From: Coffea arabica
Lineage: Eukaryota; Streptophyta; Magnoliopsida; Gentianales; Rubiaceae
Assembly (NCBI RefSeq): GCF_036785885.1
Contig: NC_092312.1
Location: 17,688,001-17,752,000 of the forward strand
Direction of reading: 5' to 3'
Length of the DNA stretch: 64,000 bases
Positions within the stretch are counted from its first letter, which is position 1. Every line of letters begins with the position of its first letter. The notes under the pieces are model-generated. The model saw nothing but the letters and a program-made list of their open reading frames with translations, made no database searches and was not told the DNA's origin. Made by a program: the position numbers and the translations under genes. This document shows positions 24,552 through 37,217 of this stretch, piece after piece.

Positions 24552-26912
24552 TCACTGCTCAAGCTTGCTGCCGGCAACGTCCACCACAAATCTGTACCTA
24601 ACATCATTTTTCTCCAACCTTTCCAGGGCGGTGTTGACGTAATCCATCTTCACAACTTCAATCGTGGATGTCAGATTCCTTTCCTTGCAAAATTCAAGCA
24701 TTTCTTCCGTCTCTTTCATGCTACCAACAAAGCTTCCCGTGATGGTTTTCCTTCCTGGATAAAACAGCTTCTCAGTTAGCTTTCAACCTATAAACCACTT
24801 AATTGATTCTTGATGAATGCGATGGCATAAAGTCAAGAAGGAAAAACGCAACGATTAGTCGATGAACACAAAAGAATTAATTAGTCAGTACGTATTTTGT
24901 TACAGCTGAGAATGCTGAATTTGAAGAAAGTAAACTGACCTAGCATAACCATTGGGCTGACAAATTGCAATGGAGTATTGATGACGCCCATCAGAATCAA
25001 TTTACCATCCACCTTCAACAAAGACAGGTAAGGCTCGAGAGGGTGACACACAGGGACTGTGTCAATGATGTAGTCTAGCGAGTCGGCAAACCCTTGCATC
25101 CGAGCGGTGTCGGAGCTGACCAAATACTCATCCGCGCCAAGGTGCTCGATGGCCTCCTCTCTCTTTTTATTGGAAGAGCTTATGACCGTAACATGATGCC
25201 CCATGGCTTTTGCTATTTTTACTCCCATATGCCCCACTCCTCCCAGTCCAAGTATTGCTCCTCTTAATCCGCTTTCCTTTAGGCCAAAATGGTTGAGTGG
25301 ACTGTATACTGTCACCCCAGCACACAGCAGGGGTGCCGCTTGCTCTGCTGACATACCATCTGGTATTTTCACAACAAACCTGGAATGTTTTTGAAATGTA
25401 TTATTGTTGATCATAAGTTTGTGCGTTCTTGAATACTACTACTGTCTCTTTGCTCGAGATTTTACTTTAGGGGAAAAACACAGAAGAGAAGATTTCATTT
25501 CACCACAAACCCTTGTTTCTTTTTTTTCTTTTTCTTTTTTTTTGGGGTGATTGCAATGATGTACTATAACAGGTTTTAACACTTCCATTTTAGCTGTAAA
25601 ATAATCTACAAGGAAACACAGAGATGAATTTTCAGATGGTTTGAAAGGACAAATATGCCCTTCACCCGAAGTCAGGAGTCAACGGCGGCCTAACTTCTGG
25701 CGGCGTCAAGAAACAAATCGACCTACTACCAAAGACAATTAATTACACATGCACGTGGACCATTCTTTTAGTAACATTCGAGAAAAAAAAAGGTTGAGTT
25801 GATTGAAGATGGTGGCCTGGTGGTGGATACCATATAATGAATTAAAAAACCAGGTGGATAGATAGATAAAGAGAAGAGAGGAATATTCGCTTACTTTTGA
25901 TGAACAACCATGGCACCAGCAAAACCCCCTTGGGTTGGTCTGCCGTCGGTGTAGACATCATTGTAAGACCAAATCTTCTTGTTGCAGTACTGCTCTATGT
26001 CTGCTTTGCATGGGCGACAAGTCTTGCAGCATCCAACTAATACGCCAACTCCAACGCAATCTCCTACCCTGAATTTGGTGACCTCCGATCCCACCTCAAC
26101 CACCTCACCTACTACTTCATGCCTTTTTCACAGTTGCAAATTCACAGTTGTAAGCCCGATATCAAAAGAAGAAAAGGAAGAAGACTCTACTCCTCCATAT
26201 GGGTTTTTAATTTGATATACGACTCGCAAGCAATTCATCAAGTTACCCATAACTATCAGAAGACATAAATCCTTTCCTAATGTTGGATTTACTGGACTAA
26301 TTGCGCTTTAATCTTTGTTCCAAGTTACACTCTACGGCTTTATCAGGGATAAACAATTGAAGCAAGATCCCAGTGGTGAGAGGAGAGTTTCTACTCCCAT
26401 GGGACTTTTACTATACGTGGAATAAACTCAAAACGCGAGGCCATTACCGCCTTCTCTCGACTACTGGAACGTGGTTGAAGGAAGTACACGAAAAAGTCCC
26501 TTCTATTATTAGGATGGCTCATATTGTTTGATCAATACTTGAGACTACAAAAAGGAAAAAAAAAAAAAAAAACGAAGTAAAAGGGAAGTATACCCTGGAA
26601 CCATGGGGTAATTGGACATGCCAAGGTCATTTTTGATTTGGTGAATATCCGTATGGCAAATCCCACAGCATATCACCCTGACATAAACATCTTCAGGGCC
26701 TGTGTTTCTGTTGATTGCACATTTTTTTTCCGGACGGAAAAGAATATATCAGAAGCAGGATGATTAAAACAAAAAAAGAGTACACAAAGATCGAGTAAGA
26801 GGATGGAGAGACTAGTAAAGAACCTGAGAGTGTAGGTGTAGGGCGAGAGAATCCCAGAAGGGTCTCTTGCTGCCCATCCGGTTGTTTCCTTCTCCACTTC
26901 CAAGCTCCCCAT
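24552..26912 (-). CDS. CAD: Cinnamyl alcohol dehydrogenase-like medium-chain dehydrogenase
   Basis: Five exons on the minus strand encode 357 residues: 26824-26912, 26594-26707, 25895-26122, 24940-25379, 24552-24754. The family reduces cinnamaldehydes or related aldehydes with NADPH in the cytosol, feeding lignin and, in some asterids, iridoid or alkaloid pathways. Catalytic zinc ligands are Cys47 (CCGICHTD), His69-Glu70 (GHEVVG) and Cys163. Structural zinc ligands are Cys100, 103, 106 and 114. The Rossmann motif GLGGVGHMG is at 188-196, followed by Ser212 and Lys216, the NADPH-preferring pattern. The C-terminus runs [11 protein letters not shown]. An upstream in-frame ATG (26921) would add MQK; MGSLE is chosen because family members begin this way. 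Substrate cannot be told from sequence alone: lignin CAD and monoterpenoid dehydrogenases share these motifs. Confidence 0.93.
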
Positions 26913-26980
26913 TTTCTGCATAAAAGTTTGTAAAAGGTTTACAGAATACTAGGACAGAACAGAGCAGAGGATGAGAGAGA

Positions 26981-27134
26981 ATGAATGGTGACTTTGTGCC
27001 GGCAATGGGGAGTGTTGGTGTTTGTGTATATATATATAGTGTAGAGAAGTAGGGTAGGGAATGAGCGGTGATTTTGTGCTGGCAATAGGGACTTGGTGTG
27101 TGTGTGCGTGTATATATATATATATATATATATG
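26981..27134. repeat. 80-bp tandem duplication with TA/TG microsatellite in CAD promoter
   Basis: Two copies start at about 26981 and 27061, each with (A/G)TGG/CGGTGA.TTTGTGC.GGCAAT followed by a TG run and a TA run. The second copy has the longer TA tract (about 27111-27132). The unit lies 70-220 bases upstream of the CAD start codon, so each TA tract could act as a TATA-like element on the minus strand. Confidence 0.8.
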
Positions 27135-27150
27135 CAGACGAGCAATCACC

Positions 27151-30100
27151 TAAGGGTATAAACTATAAACAATACAAAAGATTTCTTCGGAAAAAATCAG
27201 TTTGAAATGAAGTATAAGCGACAGGGACGTTCCTTTGGGGCAGGGGGGGGGGGGCGGGGTTGGTGATAGATTGCGGAATCATTTTTCTTGTCATCGACAA
27301 ATAAATCAGTAGTATATAGTATATGTTTCCTGTGGAGTATTTGACTAGAGGTTTCTGACAGAGCATTAGCATGGGATTGGTAGGTAGTTCTCCTAATCAA
27401 TTCTACTGCGGCCAATTTACAGACGACTTTCGAATTACTTTGATACGGTTTTTATGGGATGCTACTTGTAGAATTGTGAATCCAAGTTGATAGGAAGGAA
27501 TTAGTAGTGATATCTTAGCTCACTTGCAAACTTGGAGATGGGTCAATATTGGCCTAAAATGAAATTTGTGGATGATTTGCGATTTAAATTTGTCATTTGG
27601 AGGGTGTGATCAATGAAGAAGTTCACTAATGATGACAATAATGTTAAAGAGCACTTTGCATCAACTTTTGCTCCGTACTCATGAGCAATAAAATTACAAG
27701 TTGATGAAGATAATAAGGACCACGCAAATCATCTCATCTCATCTTATAAGGAGGAATCTCTGTCCCCAAATGAAATATTAAAGCTGACAAATAGAATGTC
27801 AGATTACGGAGCGGTGTGTCAGATAACACGGGATCCTCAGCGTCATTTTTTCCATAATAATTCAGTGTCACTTTTATATTTATATCAAGTGTCTTGTTTA
27901 TTTAATTTGTCATATGTTATTTATTTAAATTTCTTTTACCATCACGTGATAAATAGGATTGACACTAAATTTGATACCGAATAGTATCCCAAGTAATGTC
28001 TGATTTTGCAAAACTGAACTAATAGTGGATTAAAAAAAAAAAAAAAGGTAACAGTGGATAACCTTCAACTGCCACTTTGCTCTTCAAGAAAGGTTGGAAG
28101 GATATTGAAGGAGGGCCTGCATCGCGGGTCCCACCGGGGTTGGTGAAGTCCAGGACGTCATTACGTCGTCACCATTTCATAATACGTTTCCTTTTTTTTT
28201 TTTTTTTTTTCTTGAAACGCGTACGACCGGAAACAACTTTTTTGTGCTTTCGGTTTAGAAACAAATTATTGCGATCCATCTTCATCTACTGGGCCCTGAT
28301 CTGATCAAATCGCCTTTTGTTATAAAATTGATGCTAATGTGATTGTATATGATTTGAGTTGTTTATGTGGTGACTAACAAAAAAACAAAGAAAATTGAAG
28401 AATTCAAGAGAACAAAAAAGTAAGAAAAGAAACTATTTTTTCATTTGGAATCAGTTTTGTATCACAGAGCTATTTTTTCAAGTTTTCTATTATTTTGATA
28501 TAAATGGAGTAACTCCTATTTATATTTATAGGAGAAGGTAGCAGTTAGCTTATTTAAGATGGTGAGATAATCTTCTCGTGATAACTTTGTCGACAATCGT
28601 GTAATTTTTATCGAAAGTCATTATAGTTTCGTGTATTTCTATCACTTCAAAAGTCATGGCGGTTCTATCATCTCGAAAAACGTAAAATACTTGTTACCAT
28701 TTAGGGAACGAGATAAAGGTAATAGATATTCATAATATTTAATTATTTTATAGCCCCTTTAAATTCTTGGAAAGAAAATTATTGTGCGAGGAAGAGGTAG
28801 TCAACACATTTCCATTTCAACATTTCCCAGAGTTTGCAATTTTTGATAATTTTACTAGTAACTGGACTTGTGTATCTTCAAAATATCACATAAATACGTG
28901 CACTTCTTTATATTTTACCAATAATTAGACTTGTATATCTTCAAAATATCGCATAAAATTTTTGATACTTTACCGACAACTAAACTTGTATAACTTCAAG
29001 ATATTTAAAGATGTTCCATTCATTTAAAAAAAAAAACAAAAAAGTGAGCACAGGAGTGGCCTAAGTCTAATCACGAATTATCAAAAAATTTATTTTCAAG
29101 ACTTGTATACATTACTTTAAGCATTTTATTTTCCTAAATATATTATATTCTTGGTTCATACTGCCGGAGATCAAAACGTCCTGATATAGACAAAAACTTG
29201 AGTAGATCTGATCTTGCAGACCATGCGGCCAAAATTTTACAACAATATCAACTCCCGAATTGTTGAAATGACGTGACAAAATTCGAACTACATCGTTTAC
29301 CCCAAGTGTTTGCCCGTGAGATGCAGACAAGACTTGTATAGGTTACACACTTTAATACTTCATTTAGTCACAACATTAGAAAGCAAGTTTCTTTTTTTTT
29401 TGTTTTTTGTGTTAATGCATTTGAAGATATACTAGTTTACCACGGGAAAAAGAAAAGAAGAGAAATAATAATAATTAATACTACAAAATAGCCCTATTCG
29501 AGCACTTAATTTCGAATATTTGGAAACTTTTTTCGCTTGCAAAATATGAATGTCCAGATGAAGCCGCGTTACGTTTAGCTTCTGGAATTGTTGTATTTGC
29601 ACAAGCCATTGACGTATTGGGAACTGCCCACGTCCTGATCATATCATATGTGATCGGCTGAAGATTTTGATGAGGGAAAACAAAACGTTTTAAATCAACT
29701 ATCAAAACTTAAAAAACTACGATTGATAAGAAATCTGTCTTCTTTCTTTTTCTTATGAATAAATACTAAAAAGGAAAAAAAAAAATCAAAGGAAGCAAAA
29801 AAAGCTAATTGTTGAACTAAAACGAAAAAAAGGAACAAGAAGAAGAAGTTGAACTAATTGTAACATCTTACATGCATATGTTCATATTTAATACCGTAAA
29901 AATTGTACTGCTATATGTGTCAATGGGAGACAACAAAGTGAAAGAGAAATTTTAATAAGTTGGATTGACGTCAATAAAATAATTCTTCACCAAAACTGTC
30001 TTTTATGCCCCAAGTCAAAGATGACTGGATGTTCTTTTATTATTGTTATTAAAGTTGCTGGAATTTGTTCCTCAAAAAAAAAAAAAAAAGCCCGAATTGG

Positions 30101-30363
30101 GACGTGCAAACCAATCCATTAGAAGTGCCAAGCAATCAAACAACGCAGCCAGAGGGTCCCATCACCTACTGCTAATTCCACCAAGTAATCCATTATTATC
30201 ATTCACTTTGGCCGGCTCTCCGTCGCACTAGTAGTAATCCTCCATCACCTACTGTCATTGTTGTTCTTTTTTTTTTTTTAAAGTTATTATTACTATTTTG
30301 TGTTAGCTAGGAAACTTCTAGCGGCGCAAATATTCCTACTAGTTAGCAAAGAATAATAATATG

Positions 30364-30403
<40 letters not shown>

Positions 30404-31850
30404 GTCAACCAGTTCGGATATTACAGAGCCTCGAACAGAACAACAATGACAGTCGTTGTTGTTGGCAAAAGGATCATTCCATCCAACTGTTATATTTGGG
30501 TTCCAACTATTAATCCCAAGTGCAACGACGGCAACTAAAATACAAATCAAAACATTACTACATGTTTCCCAAGTAAGAAAGTAGGTGGAAGAAAAATCTT
30601 CTGAGAGTTGGTGATCGAGATGCACACAAGCCACGCGTATATGGTATCTTTACTCATTCAAAACTAATAGGTAGGCTGGACGTAGAGACTCGTTCGGTCA
30701 TATGATGCTTGAGAGTTTTCAATGCACGATGATGAACTTTTTTGCTCATAGTCCTTTTGCTCAATAGTTGCGGGGGTCTTTGAGTTTGCTTACTTGCATA
30801 GGCAGTAGGTAGTGAATCATTTTCTTGTTGGGATGGACGGACGTGACACCACAGGCAGAGGCAGGAGGGAGGAGAAGGAGAAGGTTAACCACTTCAACGT
30901 AACATAACATGAGCACTGATTATCATTCAAATCAAAAGACCTCATCAAACCATACTATACTATTGTATTTGTAGCACTCCATTCATAATAAATCGTCTCA
31001 GAGGCGAGCAAGTGACCAGTACCAACTACTACTTGCATGCGATACAAGAGTTTGACCACCTCCTGATCCGCGGATATATATTAATTATCGTGGTTGGAGA
31101 TGACTACAAAACTGTAGAAACTTTTATCTGCTTCAAGTGGTTTGGTGACTTATTTTTCATCAAGAAATCCCCCCAACAACCCATCCCGAAATTCAACTCT
31201 TAAGCCTTATCTATATTTTGCTGATAGAGATTGCTACCAGCAACGTGGACCCCTCCAGTTTTTCTCTTTTCCCTTTTTTTTTTTTTTTCCCGATTCCTTT
31301 GCGGTCCTTCAATCTCCTGAAAGCTGCGATGCTTCCAAATTTGAGGAAGTCAGTCCGTTTCTGTCACAGACTTTGAACAGCTCCACTGTGCTCCCGGCAA
31401 ACCTCTTCTGCCTGTTATGATTGGTTATCATTCGTTTATTTGACGGAAAGAGCATTAGAAAATACTAGAATCACATGACGAGAAGATGATTTTCAGAATG
31501 TTATCGGAAGAAACATAGGCTGATATAAAGGCTTTTCTGTTACACACATTTAGCACTAGTTTTTGCGAAGACAACGCATATTTCACGACCGTCAACGCCA
31601 ACACAACAACGTAGTATAGTTCTAAAAGGGTTACGGATGAAAATTTATTCATTTTTTTTAATTTAAAAAAAAAAAAAAAACAACAACTGACATCTATTGA
31701 TTTTACATCAAGATGGTCGTAATAGTGGAAAAATTGATAGACCTGTTTATGTTATATCACAAGTTACTCCAGCAAAAGCAAAAAATGAATACGCCCATTA
31801 AACCCCAAAAAAAAAAAAAAAAAAAAAAGGAGAGAGAGAGAGACTACAAT
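27151..31850. other. Gene-poor spacer between CAD and pseudouridine synthase
   Basis: No protein-coding gene could be supported over about 4.7 kb. Contents seen: a G run near 27244; T and A runs near 28033, 28191 and 30076; a three-copy degenerate tandem repeat at about 28850-29010; a (TA)n tract at 30369-30395. Short frames such as that at 30293-30634 on the minus strand have no recognisable domain. The region around 28500, with a CTCCTATTTATATTTATAGGAG palindrome, may be the remains of an older repeat. Confidence 0.45.
28850..29010. repeat. Degenerate three-copy tandem repeat
   Basis: Units of about 43-63 bp start near 28850, 28913 and 28968. Each has TTTACY.RYAAYTRRACTTGT followed by ATCTTCAA(A/G)ATAT-type sequence. 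Divergence between units suggests age. Confidence 0.65.
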
Positions 31851-34800
31851 CTAGGAACCCAAGGCGTTCCAACTCTTTTGCATGTGTGATGGCAAAGGAG
31901 CATCAAACTTGATGGTTTTCACATCCTCAAGATCAAGATCTGTAATTGATTTGGCACGTTGCAGTGCGAGAGAAATATTGGGTAGGACCATCTCTCTGCA
32001 GTGCAGATGAAGGCGAGGTTGCTTATCCAAGATGCTTCCATTACCCAGATTAAGGCTGAAAGGATCTAGCCCTTCCTCAAGGAGTCCCTCATTATGGTCC
32101 CTAGTGAGAGCAGAGGAACCAGGATTTTTCAAGTTCCTGTGAGCTTGCCAGCCATACTTGTAATCCCCAACTATTGGGGTACCCAATACCTCGGCACAGT
32201 GAACACGTAGCTTTGAACGACAGAGGGCCAAAAAAAAAGGGGGCAGGTAAGCTGTAAGCTCGAGTTCACTATCATATCAGTATAGCATAAAACTATAACC
32301 CATACCTGGTGCTTTCTGCCTGTAAGAGGGGATAACTCCAGCCAGCTGTAGCCTGCAATTTTACCCTTGTAAAAATTAAACAGGATACAAAATGAATAAA
32401 ATGGTGCAGTCAAGTAACACTAACTACATAAACACCCATTTGCTGTAATAGATTACTGAAAAATTCCTTTCCACGTAAAAAAAAAAATGATTAGCACAGG
32501 CTGAAAACGTGCATATTACCCTTTAACATTTCACTTATCTGCTGCCAGGAACACATGGGAGGAATGAAAAAGTAAACCCAAGACAAGTAAACACATCGAT
32601 ACTACAAATGCTTTGCTATACGTTCCTTTTTAATAGGAATGCTCAACTTATTGCCGCTTAAAAAGCGCACATAAAATTTTGGAAAAACAGTTCAGAAAAC
32701 ACATCAAGGATCAATAGAAAGACCATTCTAGAGAGACAGCAATGCGGTTAGTACATGCAGCAAATACCCATACTACGTACACAGGGTATTTGCCAACTCA
32801 CAAGTCACAAATCATTCTTCATATCTTATTCTATCTCTTTGATGATCATAATACTGCAAAGGGTGTTCAGAGCCAACCGTGGCAAGAAGATCCAATAACT
32901 TCATATTCTGTCACAGCATACTGAGCCAGTGATGATTGAACATCATCTACAACTGTTATTCGGTCAGATTTTCCATTGTCCACCACCACCTACAGGAAGA
33001 ACAACAATTAGCCGAAGTGCTTGTTGAAGATTGAAAATGACTCAAATAACATTGGAAAGCTATATGTAATGAGAAATGCACTAAAGTGTATTCTAAGGGA
33101 CAAATCCTTTACTTTTCCATGAAGGATCAAGAGTTAGATGTCAAAACCTCCAGGGATCACTTTAAAGAAATTTCAAATACATGGGCTTCCTATTAGCCCC
33201 CAGGTTGTGTGCTAAGTAATGTACACGTGTCACCCCTCAGCACAATGTAAGTAGTGCTAAACTACAAAATTTTACCATACATGTCACTTGGGAGCTTTAC
33301 AATTTCCTACCATAGTATAATGCATATAGAACTAATCAAAATTTAGAAAGTATAAAACAACTATACATACTGATGTTGGGGCTGTTAGTAGAGGAATAAA
33401 GACAAACACCAAAAAAGGAGCATATGGCTATTTATTGGTGACCATTAACTGTTCAATTCTGAATTATTCCATGAACGGTGTGCATCCCACTAGGAGCCAA
33501 ATAACATAGTCCTAACTACTATCAACACAATGATGGTGATGAAAAATATTTTAGAATCTTAATATCATATTACGACCTATGCAATGCCTTTAAGATACCA
33601 TCCAACTCATTTTGAGAATAAAAGAAAGCTGATAACAGAACAAATTCTTAAATGAGTCAAAGCAGTTAATAAAATAACATGGCAATTATAGTTCTCGTGC
33701 ATCTGCTTTTTCTCTAAGTAGTAAGATTAAACAAGAAAGGTAATTAACTATTTAAGGTAGGTTGCAGCAAGCAGGAAAATTCAAATTTTCAATTTACGTC
33801 TCCATCCCTATACATCCTAGCTTAATAAGAAAAAAATTATACAGAAGTCAACAGCTGTCAAGAATCCTCCCACCTTTCCCAATGGCTTTGAGATTATTCC
33901 TTTAGAACGTCTAGGAGATCCAATGACAAGAGCCCAATATGTCTTCCGGACTATTCGTCTTTTACTGTCAAGATCCTTAAAAAGTGAGAGAATACAACTA
34001 AGACCCATGCAATACAAAAGAAGCAAGAATACATGTTAATAAACAAAGCACGAACACAAAAGATAAGTAGGAAAAATTACCCACATATTCGGATGCTTCA
34101 AGCGTTTTCTCACGGAAGATAGAATGTAGAGTAGTAGCACTCAACTGTGTTCTCCCCATCACTAATATGCCACTACAATCTCTATCAAGTCTGTGCACCT
34201 AAAAGATGACAAGCTTGCCCAAAGCAAGATCAGCACACAAAGCAAATAACTGAGAGAAAAATCTAATCAGAATTTAGATCTACAAATAGATTTAGTTGCA
34301 ACTATTTTGCTGACTCCGAAACTCAAAAACTTAGCCCACTCAAGGCCACATCTTCAGTGTCAACCCTCATTGCAACTTGATGCAGGAGGCAAGCCAATTT
34401 TTACAAATTGCTACAATCATTTGGGTGTCTCATAAAATGATGCTATTCTGATTAATTTCTTAAATTTCAGATATTATGTATTAAGCTTTTATGGGTTAAT
34501 GATAAAGAATTCAAGATTATGTTGGTTGTTGTTCTTTGTAGACATTTCTGATGAAATCTACTGTTTTTGTGTCTCATGAAGGTTCAATTTTCTTGATCTG
34601 AAATTGTTGTTGGAATTTCAAATCAACTCAATAAACCTAATTATAGTTACAGTCGAGCCAGAATAAAACTAGCCTGAATCTTGCAATATGCTAGAGGTTG
34701 TTTGGCACACTCTACCACAGCAGAATCAACAACATGCTTCTGGGTCTTATCTTTTGGGCTGCATGGGGAGTGGGGAAGTATGTTTGCCAACTGAAAAATG

Positions 34801-35952
34801 TAACTATAATCTTACCAGGCGCGGAGACTCTGAATCATCAAACCTTAAATACTTAGCCGCCAGTTCATCCAAACTTCTTTTGATGCCTATACCACCCTGT
34901 CCAACATTTTAAATATCAATTGAAAAAATCTATACCATCTATTATCTCTAAGAAAAGTTATCTACTCTTTTAATGCACAAAACATACCTGAACAGGCATT
35001 CCAGGGGGTTTATTTACGACAATAACAGCTGGATCCTAAAACAAAGTTACATCTAGGTATCAGACGTCAAATCCAAACTGGGGAAAGAAGTAAAATCATC
35101 CGTAGAGGACAGACCTTAAACAGAACCATGCTATGAAGGAATTTCATTTCTTCTTCACTGAAAGTGCTATCAGTTTTTGCTGAGGGAACCTTTTGAATTG
35201 ATACAGGTAGGACTATTCTGTCTCCGGAATTCATCAAGTCCTTGGCTGCTACCTGCGTAGATGAAACATCAAAGAAAGAGTACAATCACCTGCTCCTTTA
35301 GTTGCAGATAAAAGAAGCTCCCTCACTCATAAGCAAATTAAACAAAAATGTACAACCTTGAGAAACTCCAATTGTCGGCACATTCTAATTAACAAAACAT
35401 GAATTAATCTTACCCTCTTGAGCTGACGTTGTTGAACTTCAACGTTGTAAGAATCTCTCCGAACCTACAATATTGAGTTATTTACAAGCAAATTACTACT
35501 CTATTCCTTATGCCCAACACCGGAGATTACAAGTTACGACAGCGAGGGCATAATTTTACTGCTATAAGATCACCAGTGATGACAGGGAGCAAATAATCAC
35601 GGACCTGTCTTAAGCGGAAGAGTTTCTGTACAAGAGACCGAGGCAGCTCAGGGCAGCATCGCGTAACCCACTTGAGCGCCGTCATGGTCGAGGTGGAGGT
35701 GGTGTCGGAGGCTTTATGTTTCTTCTCGGTTTGGCGGTGAGCAATCGTCTTCCCAAGAGCAGCGCCGTCGACGGAGGGAGTAAACGGCGGCAATGCGTAC
35801 CAATTACCTTTCTTGCTAATAGTAGTAGTTTTCTCATTCTCGGGCTCCAATTTCTTCTCACATGTTAAGACACGTGATTTTCCTAATACGAAAACAGTGG
35901 CCAGGGGTGTGGAACGGAGAATGACTCGGCGGAGTAGAGAGCGATCCGCCAT
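31851..35952 (-). CDS. RNA pseudouridine synthase, RluA family, probably organellar
   Basis: Ten exons on the minus strand encode 466 residues: 35605-35952, 35414-35464, 35115-35252, 34988-35035, 34816-34896, 34085-34198, 33874-33975, 32878-32989, 32306-32352, 31851-32210. The enzyme isomerises uridine to pseudouridine in RNA. The Arg-rich, acid-poor N-terminus ([16 protein letters not shown]) suggests a mitochondrial presequence. An S4-like RNA-binding segment covers roughly 100-150. The catalytic signature [11 protein letters not shown] places the active Asp at 227, with Cys where most relatives have Thr. [17 protein letters not shown] and [11 protein letters not shown] are the conserved C-terminal motifs. 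The closest relatives I recall are plant mitochondrial RNA pseudouridine synthases 3 and 4. The donor after exon 6 (TAT|GTGGGT) is weak; it is chosen because it alone keeps frame. Confidence 0.93.
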
Positions 35953-36876
35953 CGCCCTGCGTTCCGGACGGTCTGTATAGTGCGGTTTGGGAAAAATTGG
36001 AGCTGGCCGGAGGACCCAGAATCTCAAGTGGATGGCACAAGTGTGGGCTTTAAGCATAAAGCCCATTGAGTTGCAAGCGTAGCCCGCTAGTATATATTTC
36101 ATTCATGACCACATGTTTCCGTCTTTTCCCCGTACCATCCAATCCACGTCTTTTATTTAGTTGCTAGCAGCTTGCAAGATATTTTTTTTGTCAAAACAAT
36201 AATTTGCAAGAATGGTAAGTGTTATTTTTTCAATCGTATGAACTTTTTTTGCACGAGAGCAGGTGCATACCTAAATTTCATTTAATTTTTAACTCTTTTC
36301 GCTCACGTAAAATTTTCTTTTTATATTGACGGTATAAAAAAGATCAATCTTTTTTTTTTTTTTTTTATTAATGACAGACATTTGATTGTAAACTTTGAAC
36401 CACCAAGGAGATGAAATGTAAGCGAAATATATAATTGATAAGTAGAGGAGGATATAGATTGGTTCTTGAGTCCAAGACGGTGATTGTTATATCCATAATA
36501 TTAATAAGGATGATACTCAGCTCAGGAGGAGGAGCCGTTTGATTCAAATTGCACAATTACACACTATTACTATTATATATTGAAAAATTTGGTAACTATA
36601 CAAACCATCAGTTCTAACAGCAAAATAAGTGAAACGCTACTCTTTATTATTAGTTGTTAACCATGATGAAATTCATTAGCTGATTTTCATTGACCTTAAA
36701 CAAACATGTTTTGTATAGGTATAATTTAAATTGAAACCCACTTACCAAACACCCTATTTATTTAGCTAAATCTAATCTACCAACCGTCAACATGATATGA
36801 TATGATGGTCAAAGACTCTCCCCTTTTTTGTATAGCCACTTGTGGCATTAAAATTTTTGTGAGTGCTAGATCGAAT
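35953..36876. other. Spacer, promoter side of pseudouridine synthase
   Basis: No gene could be supported. The first 150 bases or so are the promoter and leader of the pseudouridine synthase. A T run lies at 36350-36367. Short frames on the minus strand are not recognisable. Confidence 0.4.
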
Positions 36877-37140
36877 TTAGTTGCCATTGCTTGTAATGCA
36901 TTCATGTCCAGCACCTGGAGTAGGACCAGAGTTCTTCATCCCTCCTAAGGTTTTATTCCAATCTTTTGCTGCATTACCCTCAGCGGGGATTTGCCCTGAA
37001 TACTTGGCCGCCTTGGAAGTTGACATTCCTCCTCTAGAATTCATCAATATCCGGGCTTGTATGCAATACTGAGGCAGCGCGCCAGAAAAAAGAGAGAGGA
37101 TCAGCATAATCAAGACCGCAAACGATTTTAGAGTGCTCAT
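36877..37140 (-). CDS. Small secreted peptide precursor, PIP/PIPL-like
   Basis: A single-exon frame of 87 residues begins with an N-terminal signal peptide (MSTLKSFAVLIMLILSLFSG, cleavage probably around residues 21-29). A variable, Gly/Ser/Lys-containing middle follows. Near the C-terminus is SGPTPGAGH at 71-79. This matches the SGPxxGxGH signature of PAMP-induced secreted peptides and their PIP-like relatives, which are cut from the precursor's C-terminus and act outside the cell as hydroxyproline peptides sensed by receptor kinases in immunity and root development. Unlike most precursors I recall, eight residues (ECITSNGN) follow the final His. A TATAAAT box lies 71-77 bases upstream of the ATG. 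The Pro-Gly-x-Gly-His end is also shared with CEP peptides, which is the main alternative. Confidence 0.75.
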   Translation of the reverse strand: MSTLKSFAVLIMLILSLFSGALPQYCIQARILMNSRGGMSTSKAAKYSGQIPAEGNAAKDWNKTLGGMKNSGPTPGAGHECITSNGN

Positions 37141-37210
37141 TTCAAAGTTTATTAGATGTGTTGGGATGAACTCGGAATCTGATGACGCCTTTGAGTTTCC
37201 AATTACGTGA

Positions 37211-37217
37211 ATTTATA
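37211..37217 (-). promoter_or_regulatory. TATA box of the secreted-peptide gene
   Basis: TATAAAT on the minus strand lies about 71 bases before the ATG at 37140. That implies a leader of roughly 40 bases. An ACGT core lies just upstream on the minus strand (near 37205). Confidence 0.55.

Noticed and set aside
28316-28810. Possible remnant of an LTR-type repeat around a CTCCTATTTATA...TATAGGAG palindrome
   Set aside because: No terminal TG/CA pair with target duplication and no partner repeat or coding parts were seen; too weak to call.
30293-30634. 113-codon minus-strand frame with a hydrophobic stretch
   Set aside because: It runs through the (TA)n tract, lacks similarity to any family I know, and has no supported splice model.
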